A stretch of DNA of 64,000 bases. Source: Smallanthus sonchifolius. Its lineage: Eukaryota > Streptophyta > Magnoliopsida > Asterales > Asteraceae. This document shows, one piece after another, positions 46,426 to 58,750 of the stretch. The stretch spans positions 31,897,001 through 31,961,000 of the forward strand of contig CM042035.1 of NCBI GenBank assembly GCA_023525975.1. The letters run 5' to 3'. A model generated the notes under the pieces. It was not told the origin of the DNA. It made no database searches and saw only the letters and a program-made list of their open reading frames with translations. Positions within the stretch are counted from its first letter, which is position 1. Each line of letters starts with the position of its first letter. Both the position numbers and the translations under genes were made by a program.

Positions 46426-48082
46426 CTAAGCATCATTACCTTCATTGCCATGATCGACCTGCTTCCCGGCACCCTCGATATCATGCTCCTCAGCTACCTA
46501 TGCCGAACCTTGAACCTCCTCCTCAACCACCACTTTCCCAGCATCCTTCTCCGAAATCAGCTCTCCTCCCAGCTCAGCCACCAGCCTCTTCCACTTTTCA
46601 ACATCTCAAGTGCTCCTGTCAAAGTTTTTATCCTCGGCTTCCTTGGCCATTTTGATTCTAGACTAGAAGATGGAGACAGCAGCAGAAGCTTGGGCCTGCT
46701 CATTAGATTCATCAATGTCCCGAGAATTTTGAAGATGTACCTCTTGTAGTTCAGCCTTGATTTGATGGAGCTCTTTGGTGACATCTAGCAGCTTTTTGCC
46801 TTCAACAGCCTCATTCTTCTGGGAATCAGCAAGCTTATGTTTTCATAATTCCATCTCCTTAACTAGTTGCTCATGGAATCCAATCAGCTTGTCTAAAGCC
46901 TGTTATACATAATGTAAATGTTATTTTAAATGAAGGATTATAATCGAATTCCAGGATAGTGAGATCTTCTTACCAGATGGTTGAAGTTATGCAACTTCTT
47001 GTGAGCATCAAAGAAATCAGTGCAATCCCGGATGTTCAGATCAACGGGATCCTGGATCTTGCGCTTCTTGCTAGAAGAGGGCTTAATAGTGGAAGTATCA
47101 GGCTTGGGAGCACTTGGCTTGGCAACTGGAGCAGGAACAGCTTTGGCCTCCTTCTTGACAACTTTACCCTTAGAGACCATGCTATCAATTTCGTCAAGGG
47201 AAAATTTGGAGCTTGATTTACGAAAGCCTATTTCAAAAGAGCAGGTTAGTTTATTTTTATTGTTTATAACCAATAAGAGAAAGTGTTGCTATTTTTCTTA
47301 CCAGAAAAAGTCGATTCAGAGAAAGAGGCTTCTGAATTAACTTCAAGCAGTGGAGCCTTGAATCTAAAGGTCCGCTCAATTGGTTCAAAACTGAAAAATT
47401 TAGAAACCTTCTTAGTTGTGTCCGGAGTAGGAGGAGCAAGGCTATCAAACTTCGACGCTGAAATAAAAATCAAAAATCAGTATCATAGATATCAAAACTC
47501 TAAAGATCCTACAAGACAGAATCCTACCCTTCACAATCCACTTGATTGGAAATTTATCCCCCTCTGGGATTGAATCTCTTTTCATGAAAAAGAAACTATT
47601 TTTCCAGTTCGAGTCGTTCTGAGTTGTTTTCAGGACCAAGTGGGACATGCCGGGTTTGATTTGAAACAGAAATCTGGAAGAACCATGGCTCCTGAGATTA
47701 TAAACATGGGCTAACTCCAAAGCAGAAAAATCTATGGCACGATGTTGAATCAGGAATTCAAGGATGTGCAAGGTGCTCCAAACCATAGGCATGACTAAGA
47801 CCACTCTTCTGGAAGAAGTCAGTGGTAAGAGGGGGAAACGGATAAGTGAACCCAAGAGAAAGAGGAAAGAATGGAAAGCAAACCCAACTCTCCGAGGTAA
47901 AATCGGCTTTGATTTTGGGATAAAAGGCCTAAAAACAGTATTTTCAGGAAAAAGCCTCCGGATTTGAGGGATTGGATGTCAAGATCGGTATATGTACATC
48001 TTTCAGAATCCGGATTAGCCAACATAGTTTGACTATGAAGATCGTTAGAGGAAGTAGAGGAGCGAGTACTCTTCTTAGCCAT
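46426..48082 (-). pseudogene. Antisense four-exon gene remnant in element A
   Basis: Reverse-strand gene from ATG 48082 (MAKKSTRSSTSS) to TAG 46426-46428. It has three GT...AG introns: 47458-47527 (70 bp), 47228-47302 (75 bp) and 46900-46973 (74 bp). Donors read GTAGGATT, GTAAGAAA and GTAAGAAG; acceptors TTTCAG, AAATAG and AACAG. Removing them keeps the frame from exon 1's end through exon 4. Exons 2 and 3 are Ser/Lys/Pro-rich and basic (SSKKRKIQDP); exon 4 is a long coiled coil. Exon 1 holds a frameshift and exon 4 about four stops. It resembles the antisense ORFs known from Tat-lineage elements, whose function is not established. Confidence 0.7.
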
Positions 48083-48190
48083 TGTTGAAGCAAAAGAAAA
48101 ATCAGAAATACAAAAAGGGAAGAACAAGTTTTTACCTGAAATCCCAGAGAAAAGATGAAGAGGATGAACTCAGAGAAAGAGAAAGAAAAA

Positions 48191-48199
48191 TAATTATAA
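48191..48199 (-). promoter_or_regulatory. Candidate TATA box for the antisense gene
   Basis: Reverse-strand TTATAATTA about 110 bases upstream of the ATG at 48082. Position and composition fit a promoter, but A+T-rich DNA makes this weak. Confidence 0.3.
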
Positions 48200-48341
48200 G
48201 GGGGTAATAATAACTACCTCGATCCACGAAGTTTCACATCCTCGTTTCCCGCACCATGTCTTCTCAAGCAGCCGTTTTTTTTTAATTCAAAAATTTAATA
48301 GCTGTAAAATAAAAATCCAGCTATCAAATTTTGGGGACAAT

Positions 48342-48901
48342 TGTTACGGGTTAAAATTCAAAGCAAGATCCTGAGCAATGCATGATAAGGTCAGTATCCT
48401 GACTATTACTAACGGCTACTTGTCTTTTGTTTTATTATTCGCAGGAAGAACGTGTGCGACCACTAGCACCTAAAGACTCGGATGTGGAGTCAAATGAAAC
48501 ATGTGGAATGTGCGTAAAAGGCTTTACAACGGTCAAAAAGATGAAGATAAAGTCAAAAACCTTTATTTTCGAATAGTTAGTTAGTAGAAATCCTGTATTT
48601 ATTATGCAATGGATCGTATAGGAAGACACACAACACCATCGAAAACCAAGGTAACACTTAGCATACGGTCTTATTTGCTCTCTTTGTACTCAACAATTTC
48701 AATTATATAGAAGTCATCAAGGCAGCCCGACTTTCGTTGGCTCCCGAGGTTTTATGCTTGAGATCATCAAGGATCAAGGGCTTTCCTCGTAAACACTCGT
48801 GTTGATTTTACTGTTTTACGTTCATAGATTTAACAAGCACACTACCTCACTCTTGAAATGTGGTTACAAAGTTAGTTCGTACATTTTTTAACCAAAACAC
48901 A
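48342..48901 (+). repeat. Element A 3' LTR
   Basis: Starts TGTTACGGG right after a purine tract (TTTTGGGGACAAT, 48329-48341), the usual Tat arrangement. I end it at 48901 (...AAAACACA), where sequence typical of another element's gag begins. No 5' partner lies in the window, so the right end is approximate. Confidence 0.65.
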
Positions 48902-48902
48902 A

Positions 48903-49710
48903 ACCTTAAAACTTCTCTAGGAGAAAAAGAGGAATAGCCGAGTTGAGATGGATTGAGAAAACTTAGTCGGTGCTTGCAATTAGCAAATGTGCTGAAGAAG
49001 ATAAAGATCTATATGCTTCCAATCTGTTTAAAGATCAAGCTCTGGAATGGTGGAACAATATTGTTGCTGCCAAGGGAAAAGATGCAGCATACGCAATGGG
49101 CTGGAGTGCCTTTAAGGCAAGAGTAGAGAAGAAGTATGTTCTCCAAAATGAAAGGGAGCAGATTGAAGGGAAATTTATGTGTTTGAAGATTATTGGAACA
49201 AAACATCAGGAGTATGCCACCAAACTCCTTGAATATGCCCGAATCGTTCCACATCTTGCTAAACCTAATCGAATCTAATAAAGCGTTACATTTGGGGTTT
49301 GTTCGGAGAAATTTACGGACATGGTTATGGTCGCAAATTATAAGAATCTTGATGATGCTATGGATTTGGGAGCATCATTAATAAGCAGCCTGGTTAGGAA
49401 TCACGAAGAAAGGAAGAAGAAGAAGAAGAAGAAGGAAGTATCTGGGCAAGGCCCAAGTGGACTAAAAAAGTCATCCTTTACTCCCTGAAATAACAACTCT
49501 TCTATCCCTGAATGTCCAAAGTGCAAGAAGAGGCACTTAGGACAATGTCGATCTGGACCTTATTCTAGCTTCTGCAAGATGTCTAGACACAAGACAAGAT
49601 TGTTATAGGAAGAGGCCGATTACTTGCTTTGAGTGTGGTGAAGCTGGCCACATCAAAATCAATTGTCCTAAGCTAAAAAAACCTGATGGGACAGGTCTCA
49701 AACCTATAGA
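48903..49710 (+). pseudogene. Element F gag
   Basis: Gag core with ISKCAEEDKDLYASNLF and ALEWWNNIVAAKGKDAA (48970-49278), then a frameshifted C-terminal half containing a GAA-repeat Lys tract (about 49405-49435) and one zinc knuckle, CFECGEAGHIKINC (about 49628-49670). An in-frame TAG near 48965 and the stop at 49276-49278 break it. The N-terminus is missing. Confidence 0.8.
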
Positions 49711-49714
49711 TGGA

Positions 49715-52700
49715 GTGAAGAAGAATGCGCGAGCATTCGTTCTCAACACTCATAAAGCGGCAGGTATGTCCGATGTCATTACGGGTACATTTCTTGTTGA
49801 TGATATTTATGCTCGAGTTTTATTTGACTCTGGTGAAAACCAAAGTTTTATAGATCATAGATTCTGTAGACTGTTAATAAAAACTCTAGCTAAATTAGAC
49901 AAGAAATACGTGGTAGAAACTACCAACGTTGACCTCGTCCAAATCTCTGAAATCCTTAATGATCCACATCACATTATCAGGACATGTTATACCCGCAAAA
50001 CTGTTGCTAATGACTTTGGTAGGTTTTGACATTGTCCTAGCAATGGATTGGTTAGCTTCTAACCAAGCTTGCACCCTATGTGATAAGAAAGCAATAGAAA
50101 TTCGTTCGCAGAAAGGAAACATTCTTTCGATCAATGGCGATAAATTATCCAACTATGTTGGAATAATTTCTATGTTGAAAGCCAAAAGGTACTTACGAAA
50201 AGGATGCTTAGCATACCTTGTATCTGTAACTACCGACACTAAGAAAAAGATTGAAGAAGTGTCGGTTGTGGATGAATTCCCTGATGTCTTTTGAGATGAA
50301 CTGCCAGGAATTCCACCTAAAAGAGAAGTGGAGTTCAGAATTAATCTTGTACCAGGCACGACACCGATTGCTAAATCCCGGTACATATTAGCTTCAAATG
50401 AAATGGCAGAATTGAAGAAGCAGTTAGACGAATTACTTGAGAAAGGGTTTATAAGACCAAGCTCGTCACCTTGGGGAGCGCCAGTCTTGTTTGTCAAAAA
50501 GAAAGACGGTTCGATGCGCATTGTATCGACTATCGTGAACTAAATAAATTTACGTTAAAGAACCGTTATCCACTCCCTAGAATCGATGATCTTTTTTATC
50601 AACTCCAAGGAGCCCGTTGTTTTTCTAAAATTGACCTTCGATCTGGTTATCATCAATTGAAGGTCCGGAAGAAGATATTCCTAAAACTGCCTTCAGAACT
50701 CGATATGGTCATTATGAGTTCGCGGTAATGCCGTTTAGACTTACTAATGCACCAGCTGCTTTCATGGATATGATGAATCGAGTCTATAAACCTTACTTGG
50801 ACAAATTCGTTATCGTATTCATTGAAGATATCCTTATCTATTTCAAAAGTATGGAAGATCATGTCGATCACTTGAAAATCTTACTCAAACTCCTGAGAAC
50901 AGAAAAGCTTTATGCTAGGTTCTCTAAATGTGAATTCTAGCTATCAGAAGTTCAATTCCTTGGGTATGTCATTAATGAGAATGACATTCAAGTAGATCCT
51001 GTTAAAATTGAGGCTATATCCAATTGGGAAATTCCAAAGTCACCAACCGCAATCCATAGTTTCCTCGGTCTAGCTGGTTACTATCAGAGATTTATCCAAG
51101 ATTTCTCTCAAATTGTTGTACCATTAACTTCTCTGACTCGTAAGTTAGTCAAGCTTTATGCTTCACACAACGGCTTTGGTTGTGTGTTAATGCAAGGAAG
51201 CAAATTCATTGCTTATGCTTCTCATCAATTAAAAACTCATGAAAAGAATTATACGACTCATGATTTAGAGTTGGGCGCCATAATATTCGCACTGAAATTA
51301 TGGAGGCACTATCTATATGGAGTCAAATTCACCGTCTTTACTGATCATAAAAGCTTGAAATATATATACAGTCAGAAAGAACTGAATATGAGGCAAAGAC
51401 GTTGGATGGAAGTCCTAAATGATTATGATTATGAAATCTGTTATCATGAAGGAAAGGCCAATGTTGTAGTCGATGCCTTGAGCAGAAAGGGACATGAGAA
51501 ACCTAAACGAGTTTGCGCTTTAAGACTCGATCTTCAAATCGATCTTATCACTCGTATTACAGAATCTCATAAACTTGCCTTGCAAGAACCCAACCTCGAG
51601 ACAGAAATATTGGGGGTATGATTGACCAGTTGATCAAAGGTGATGACAGAATCATTAGAATGAACAAAAGAATCTGGGTTTCTATTTATGGAAATACTAG
51701 TGAGGAAATTATTGAAGAAGCCCATAAATCTAAATATACGATGCATCCCAGAAGCGATAAGATGTACAAAAACCTAAAAGCAAATTACTGGTGGATAGGA
51801 ATGAAAAAACGTACGCTATCTATGTCGCAAAATGCTTAACATGTTCTCAAGTTAAAGCTGAACATCAAAAGTCGTCTGGCTTGTTACAGCAACTTGAAGT
51901 TCCAGTCTGGAAATGGGAAATGATAACCATGGATTTCATTACAAAACTTTCCCGAACGAATAGAGGGAATGATACTATCTGGGTTATCATTGACAGGCTT
52001 ACTAAGTTTGCTCATTTCCTTCCAATGAAAGAAATGTTTAGTATGGATAATTTGGCACAGATATACGTTAATGAAATCGTAACATTACACGGTGTGCCAC
52101 TATCTATCGTATTAGATAGAGATAGTAGATTTACTTCTCGATTCTGGCAAAGTTTTCAGAATGCCCTCGATACTAAATTGAGTCTTAGCACTGCCTATCA
52201 TCCTCAAACGGACGGGCAGAGCGAAAGAACAATCCAAAATCTTGAAGATATGTTAAGGGCTTGTGTTATTTATCTTGGAGGAAGTTGAGATGACCACTTA
52301 CCTCAATAGAATTCTCCTATAACAATAGCTACCATACGAGTATACAGGCCGCTCCTTTTGAAGCCTTATACGGTCGTAAATGTCGAACTCCAATTTGTTG
52401 TTCTGAAATAGGAGAAAGCCAGTTGTCTGGACTTGAAATTGTCCTAGAAATAACTGAGAAAGTTATTCAAATAAAATATAGATTGAAAGCAGCTCGTGAT
52501 CGTCAAAAAAGTTATGCTGATAAGAGACGAAAGCCGTTAGAATTCAACGTCGGTGATAATGTTCTGTTGAAAGTTTCACCATGGAAAGGCGTTGTAAGAT
52601 TTGGAAAGAAAGGAAAATTAAGTCCTAGATTCGTAGGACTATTCAAAATCTTGAAATGAGTTGGGTCTGTGGCCTATCAACTCGAATTACCAGAAGAAAT

Positions 52701-52975
52701 GAATGGAGTACACGATGTATTCCATGTATCAAATTTACGCAAGTGTTTGGCAGATGAATCACTGGTAATGCCCCTACAAGATGTAAAGGTAGATGAAAGG
52801 TTAAGATTTGTGGACAACCTTTGCAAATCAAGGACAGGCAGGAAAAGAGATTGAAAAGAAAGAAATTGATGATTATGGAAGTCAAATAGAACTCCAGACG
52901 TGGACCTGAGTACACGTGGGAACTGGAGTCAGAAATGAGAAAGAAATACCCTTACTTGTTTGAATAAACTCGAGG
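49715..52975 (+). pseudogene. Element F pol: protease, RT, RNase H, integrase, chromodomain-like end
   Basis: Protease VLFDSGENQSF (near 49810, with Glu after the D-S-G). RT spans 50300-51050 in several frames, with CIDYRELNK and the palm motif FIEDILIY, where the second-metal Asp of FIDD is Glu. RNase H is at about 51170-51490 (FTDHKSLKY, DALSRK). Integrase starts at about 51620, with a zinc domain, the core motifs MDFITKLS, DRDSRFTS and GQSERTI, and the C-terminal domain LSPRFVG. Chromodomain-like tail EYTWELESEMRKKYPYLF ends near 52965. At least seven frameshifts or stops occur. Confidence 0.85.
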
Positions 52976-52999
52976 ACGAGTTTAAAACAAGGGGGAGGA

Positions 53000-54480
53000 T
53001 GTAACATCTGCTATAAAAATGTCCAAGATTTGACAAAAGGTAAAACCCTAGGGACTATAAGTGTATTTATGCTAAAGTTCAGGGTTTAATTAGAAAAATA
53101 TGAGATTTAAGACCTTAGCGGACCGCTAAGGAAAACCCTAACGGTCTGCTACGGGTGTTAGAAAACAGGTAGAGGTCGGCTAAGGAACCCCCACCCTAAG
53201 TCATTGGGTGGAGGACCGCCACCACCTGGGTAACGGTCTGCTAATCAGTCGTTAAGCAATGAATCCACGTGTGACACGTGTCCCATGACTAATATATTTT
53301 TGACACGTGTACTTGTGGCAGACCGCCACACCATATGGTAACGGTCCGCCAGCCGCAAACTCTCCAGAACTTGCCACGCATATGGGTGGCGGTACGCTAT
53401 GCCCTTGGGTAACGGTCTGCGAGCCACAAAAAGATGTTCGGTCCAATCAGTGAGTGACATTTAGGGCTGACGCCATCCATGGCGGTGGCGGACTGCCACC
53501 CGCCTACATAGCGGTCCGCTACGGACTGGATTTCCATCATATAAATAGTTGAATCATTTCAAACGTTTTTCTCATCCCAAACATGAATCCAACACTCCAA
53601 TCTTGTTCCAAGGCATTCCTAGTCGACTCCCGTCATTCCCGGATCGATTACCGCATATTCTAGTACCCGGTGTAAGAAGAAACGCTCGTAGAAAGGTCGG
53701 AACACTAGAGAAACCAAGCTAGGAAGCTGACTTTATAGATTCTCGACTTAGAGGCTCACTCCCACTATAAAGGTGAATACTCTATCTCTCTGAAAACTTG
53801 TGTCAAACATTTTATTTACGAAAGTACAAAGGTCGGAACACTAGAGAAACCAAGCTAGGAAGCTGACTTTATAGATTCTCGACTTAGAGGCTCACTCCCA
53901 CTATAAAGGTGAATACTTTATCTCTATGAAAACTTGTGTCAAACATTTTATTTATGAAAATGGCCAAATAAAGGTTAAGGGAGTAATTCTCAACGTTCAT
54001 CTACGTGTAAGCATTCGGGTCATAGGTATATGCAAAACATGCAAGGGATACACGGGTCACGGGTGAAAGTCTCGGATCACGGCTGGTACTTCCCTTTTTA
54101 ACAAATAAGGAGGCATGAGCCCTCGTTGTTATAAAGACATACTACCAGTGTATACATTGGTGCATAAAGTTAGGACATGAGGGCCTGCCGAATGTGTAGA
54201 TTGAACATAAAGTTGTGATTATCGAATTAATACTTGTTTGTGCCAAATGCTTTGTAGTGTCAAGATAATTGTATTCACCGGTGTTCACGCTGACGTTTCA
54301 TTTTCAAAATGTTTTCACGTAATCGATAAAATGTGATGGAAAAGGAATAGGGCTGATATGAAATCTGACCCATGAAATATGAAAAGGATGGAATGCACGT
54401 AGGATTCTCATGCCTCGTGTAAAGGGAATCCTAAAAAGATGAAAAGGAGATAGGACCAGGGGATTGATCAACCCTGGATC
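53000..54480 (+). repeat. Element F 3' LTR (right end unresolved)
   Basis: Starts TGTAACATC after the purine tract AACAAGGGGGAGGA. It contains about eleven short CG-rich near-palindromes (53114-53524), a TATA box TATAAATA (53540-53547) and a 136-bp tandem duplication. No partner LTR is in the window and I cannot place its end; it could extend past 54480. Confidence 0.6.
53692..53963 (+). repeat. 136-bp direct tandem duplication in F LTR
   Basis: Two head-to-tail units (53692-53827 and 53828-53963), both starting AAAGGTCGGAACACTAGAG, with only a handful of mismatches near their ends. Confidence 0.92.
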
Positions 54481-54483
54481 GTA

Positions 54484-54780
54484 CTATTTCGAGTGGCTTA
54501 TTATGTATTTGATGGGCTCAGCTCCTGGCAGTAAGTCAATCTGAAATTCTATTTCCCGATCGGGTGGCAAGCCAGGTAGGTCCTCAGGGAACACATCTGG
54601 AAAATTGCACACCACGGGTACATCTTTGAGCTCTTTCATTTTCATTATATCGTCAATGACATACGCCAGATAAGTTTCGCAACCGCGCCTTATGTAACTT
54701 TCGGTCTTGATCATCGAGATGACGTTCGACATCGTGCAATTCCAATCCCCGTAAACCGTAATCGGACTACCGTCACCTTT
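54484..54780 (-). pseudogene. Chromovirus protease-RT linker fragment
   Basis: Reverse-strand fragment matching the stretch of element E around 40760-40550: VISMIK, RRGCE-YLAYVID, DVPVV, FPDVFPEDLPGLPPDREIEF. About 85 codons, with no other domain on either side. It is a solitary piece of a Tekay-like element left in or beside the F LTR. Confidence 0.8.
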
Positions 54781-56395
54781 GTTTTGTAATCAAAGATAAA
54801 AAAGGGTATTTGAAACCCTGTGTTTATAAAGTAAATACAAGACTTTGGTTTTCCAACTAGGTTTTGATATTTACAAATACAACCTGTGAGGTTGAGAGAA
54901 TGTTGAAACGATCATTTTGAAAAGACTTCCACTGTAATTATAAAAACTCTGAAATCAAAGCAGGTGATACCAATCGCACACGTCCAAGGGGTTCCTGAGG
55001 CGGGGTGTGACTACCTGTTATAACCTAAGGATGTTTAGGTCATAACTGATAAACTCATATGTATGACGAATCTTACAAACTTGTCTTTTGAGTAGGACGT
55101 TTTTGCATGTTATGTATTTAAAAAAAACTTATGTTTGGTAATAAATTTGAGACCGTTGATTAATGAATGTCATTTAGAGGTCGTTTGATGTAATCAAAGG
55201 CAATGAAAAACCATGAATCGTTACACCTCGTGTTTCCGCCTAGGCAGGGTGTGACATGTGTTTTAAAAGTTATAGACTCACTAGCGAAGCACTGGCTTGT
55301 TTTAGTACATGTTTAAGGGTGAGTTTAGTGAGTTATTCCATGGCATCTCCAGGCTATCTGACGATGGCGGTTGACTTCCTACAGTAGTGTAAAATGTGTA
55401 TTGAAAGGTAAGGGTTTTAATTTATAATTTAAACTATGTAATATAAGTGTTATACATCTTCCATTATCTGTTGTGTTGGGAGTCCTTGTACCGGTTTTAA
55501 CTTTTAAAACATAGATTATTTAAACCTTTCAAATAAATAAATCAGATTTAGTCAGTGGAAGCATTTAGTACGATTAACGGTTCTAAACAGGGATCCCGCA
55601 GTGATCCGATTACACGTGTATAAATAATAAATAAGTCCAACCATGGTGGGTAAGCAATTATACCTTAGACGATAACCGAAAGATTCACACTTTGGTACAA
55701 CAAGCGTCTCGTTAGTGATAGATCACGAAACTCGCAACCATGAATAAACCGTCTCACGGCTCACGCATAGGAAAACAATAGCGGCAAACGGCGGCGTCGG
55801 CGACGAGGTGGCGGTAGACCGGCGACAGACTGGTGGCTGGTGGTGGCCAGCGGTGAACGACGCAAACCGGGGGGTCCCCTCCTTGTTTGCGCAGATTTTG
55901 AGTGTGGAGGCAGAAAACTGAATTAGGGATTTAGTTAAGGTTATATTTATAGATACCATAAATACAACTTGCACCCTAGGGTATTAACTGTTAATTCCCT
56001 AGTAATTAATTGTTAATCACTTTAGTCCCTCAACTTTACTAATTACAATTAATTAGTAAATATTCACCAAATAACGTTCAACTCTTAAACGTCCAAACCT
56101 TTCACGCTTTAATAATTTCTCTAAATAATTAATCACTGAATTAACCGATAAATATTTCTCTAAATATTTATCCACCGAATTAAAATTCCGCGTTTCGTGA
56201 ACTATAATGTTTACGACTAAACATTATTAAATTGCTTGTTTCTCAAAATGTGACTATTTGGATCGTAACTCGATAGTAACGTTGATTTAATCATAATCAG
56301 ACATCTTATATCCAACTTGTTGTGTTTAAACTCAAGCAAAGTCACATGCCCTGTTTTAGGGTATGGCAATTCGCTTGTTGCATTTATTATGCAAC
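54781..56395 (-). other. Probable chromovirus LTR debris
   Basis: No coding potential. Two places (around 55013 and 55258) read, on the reverse strand, like chromovirus LTR starts (GTCACACCC...). A reverse-strand TATA (TATAAATATAACC, about 55940-55955) stands before a GC-rich stretch (55780-55870), as in an LTR leader. I could not pair these into a complete LTR. Confidence 0.35.
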
Positions 56396-57204
56396 CTTAG
56401 GGCCCGTTTGATTTGTGAAATTCTAATGAATTTGAATTGTTTGTAGTTGATTTTGATGGAATTGAAATTATAAAGCATTCATCAAATGTACTTGTTTAAA
56501 GGAATTGAATAGTCCTTCCATTCACACTAGTAAAGTTTTATATCAATATAATTATAAGATAGATTAAAATAGAACTCATATGAATAGTGTTTTTATTTTT
56601 TTTTATTTTTACCGCTCACACTATACATAAAATACGCTTTTAACCCGTTTATAATCTAATAATTTCATTTTCTTTTTTAATAATTTTCGTTTTTTACGCT
56701 TTTCAAAAAAGCAAATGCATGACTATTTTTAGTTTTTTTTGTCAACGTTCAGACAAAAAAAATTTTAAAACGGAGTTGTATTCAAAATCAAGTTTTTTTG
56801 CTAACGTGGCCTTTGGCGCTTGCCGTTACCGTTGTGGTACCATGCTCAAACGAACCTTTATGAGCGAACAACATGATTGACGGTATTGATATTATCGGAA
56901 CCAATCTCGGTCTTTATTTTTATGGTTTTCCATGACCCGAATTTTATTAACGATCAATCCGATGCATGCGACGGAGCCTGAATGTCTCAATTTAAACTGA
57001 TAATAGGACCAAATCATTGATTTTTTTAAACGTTCTCATATAAATTTAATTGAAAAAGGAGTTTTATTAAAAATGGACTTTTTTGTATCGTAGTGTGTAT
57101 CAAGTGGAGTTACCGTTGTGCTACTGTGACGAACCGAATCTATTATGAGCGAATCAGGCGACCTAACACCTACACCCGCCGCGAAGCGCGAGTGTTCAAC
57201 TAGT
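56396..57204 (+). mobile_element. Helitron-like sequence with 3' terminus at 57204
   Basis: Ends CTAGT followed by T, preceded a few bases earlier by a hairpin (57172-57195: ACACCCGCCGC, loop GA, GCGCGAGTGT). That is the standard Helitron 3' end (hairpin then CTRRT, inserted before T). No Rep-helicase is encoded, so it would be non-autonomous. The 5' TC end was not found; 56399 (GGGCCCGTTTGATTTG) could be a separate hAT-like MITE edge. Confidence 0.5.
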
Positions 57205-57622
57205 TCATATAAAATGACACTAAAGCCCCTGAAACAAAGAGTGATCTAAACCTTATGTTTTTTTTTCTCATATGCAAACCTCCATCGTTTCTCCATCAGC
57301 AAACCTCCATCAACATGTTCTTACTGTAACTAGAAATTCTAAATCGCCTGTAACCAAGAATCAAGTTTCGAATAATGTAACCAAGTTAGTCAATTCGTCT
57401 TCCCAAATTCAAAACCAGTTTGCTGAAAACCTACCACAAACCATAGAATCAAGTGTCGACCACATACTACAAAAAATTTATAAAGCCAATGAAGGATGAA
57501 GAAATCAAAATTGTTCAAAAATCAGTTTAGTAAATAAATAAAAAATCAACATTAGAACAATAAGACCGTTCAAGAATCATATTGCTAAATTCGAAATCAG
57601 ACCAAAATTGAAACCAAGAACA
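57205..57622. other. Unassigned A+T-rich stretch
   Basis: A 75-codon ORF (57272-57499) has no recognisable motif, no ATG context of note and no repeat of itself elsewhere in the window. I see nothing else. Confidence 0.5.
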
Positions 57623-58060
57623 TGTTGGAAAATATTTTATGAAAATAAAATTATATAAACTTGTATTATTTTTTTTCAAGTTTGCTAGTTGAAACACCAT
57701 TTTGAATGAGTCAAAATCCATTTAACATGTCTGTTAAGTTTTAGTCAAATACTTAAAGGTTTTGGTTAATGGTGAATAGGGTGTTTCAACTCCTTTTTCA
57801 AGTATAAATACCAAGGTGAGTCTTGGTTAAAAATGCACCAAACAATACAATATCTCTAGTGTTCTCTTCTTCTTTCTCCCTAAAGAATTCCAACAATTCT
57901 TGGATCAACTTCATCCATTTTCTTTAAGGTACAATTCGGGTGCTAGAGCCCTCCCCGGCAGTACATACTGCTTAGGCCGTTGTACCCTGGGAAACAAAAC
58001 GGGGAGAGACCCGTAATTTGTTTTAAGGGCCCCGTGACAAACACGATCCTCGGTCAAATT
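57623..58060 (+). repeat. Candidate solo LTR or LTR-like promoter
   Basis: Starts TGTTGGAAAATA, has TATAAATA at 57803-57810 and, about 30-50 bases later, a CT-rich start region. These are typical LTR features. No primer-binding site, partner copy or clear right end was found. Confidence 0.35.
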
Positions 58061-58750
58061 CGGAATTTTGTTCTTGTATTTTGTGATTTTCAGTTATATT
58101 CGTATTTGTAATTAACTTGCTTTCCTATATAGGTTTGATTCTTTGTATCGTAATCGTAATATTAAAAGTGTTTTATTTTTATACACGAACGGATTCGTAC
58201 AATCTTAAAACAAATTTTTAAAACACCGTTCGTGTATTCAAAACATATCGTGTGACTCAAACTAGTTTTGTTTCCATGAGGTTTGTGTTTTAAAAACATT
58301 TTTTTTCTTCGTTTCTATTCAAATGAGTATTTTGATTGAAACGGAATTTCGGGTACAATTCATTGAAATTCATTGAAATTCATTTTTTTGCACCTCATTT
58401 TTGAAAAAACTCGCCGTTGGTTCCTTCAAAGTTGAACTTAGAAAACCCACGGTTGGTAATTTTCTAGAATTGAGGACAATCTAAACCTTATTATAAGGAT
58501 CTTGGATTCTTGAAATGGTTATAAATAGATTTCTACTTGGAAAATTTTCGTTATAGTTTTTCAAATAAAATTTGGGAATTCTTGTGTGTAATACAAACGA
58601 GCCGGATTAATTATTGGAGAACAATATAGAATCCGAAAACGAATGTTTTGATTCAACACTTTCGAGTTTATGAGTTTTGGTCATGTTTTGTTAAATCGAA
58701 TCATATATAAAAGTATAAGTGTTTCAAAATGCGTTTTGAAGTATTTAATT

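Larger units (their letters stand above)
1490..48901 (+). mobile_element. Element A: Ty3/gypsy Tat-lineage retrotransposon, split by three insertions
   Basis: A single + strand element whose parts are gag (1500-2722 and 28911 on), protease and RT start (to 30297), RT, RNase H, second RNase H and integrase (33602-35803), integrase end (44607-45328), antisense gene (46426-48082) and 3' LTR (48342-48901). The order gag-PR-RT-RH-second RH-IN and the antisense gene before the 3' LTR are Tat-lineage hallmarks. Reading across each insertion after removing one target duplication restores the coding frame for C and E. The 5' LTR and leader are missing at the left junction near 1490. All domains carry stops or frameshifts. 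Confidence 0.85.
48903..54480 (+). mobile_element. Element F: decayed 5'-truncated chromovirus (Tekay-like) with 3' LTR
   Basis: Gag-pol remains from 48903 to about 52970, then polypurine tract (52987-52999) and LTR from 53000. The left part is cut off by element A's LTR. Many frameshifts and stops mark it as the oldest gag-pol in the window. Confidence 0.8.

Noticed and set aside
55723..55974. Pro/Ala/Ser-rich ORF in the GC-rich block
   Set aside because: It overlaps the expected TATA and leader of an LTR-like sequence; the composition explains the open frame.
57272..57499. 75-codon ORF as a host gene
   Set aside because: No motif, no homologous copy in the window, composition like its A+T-rich surroundings.
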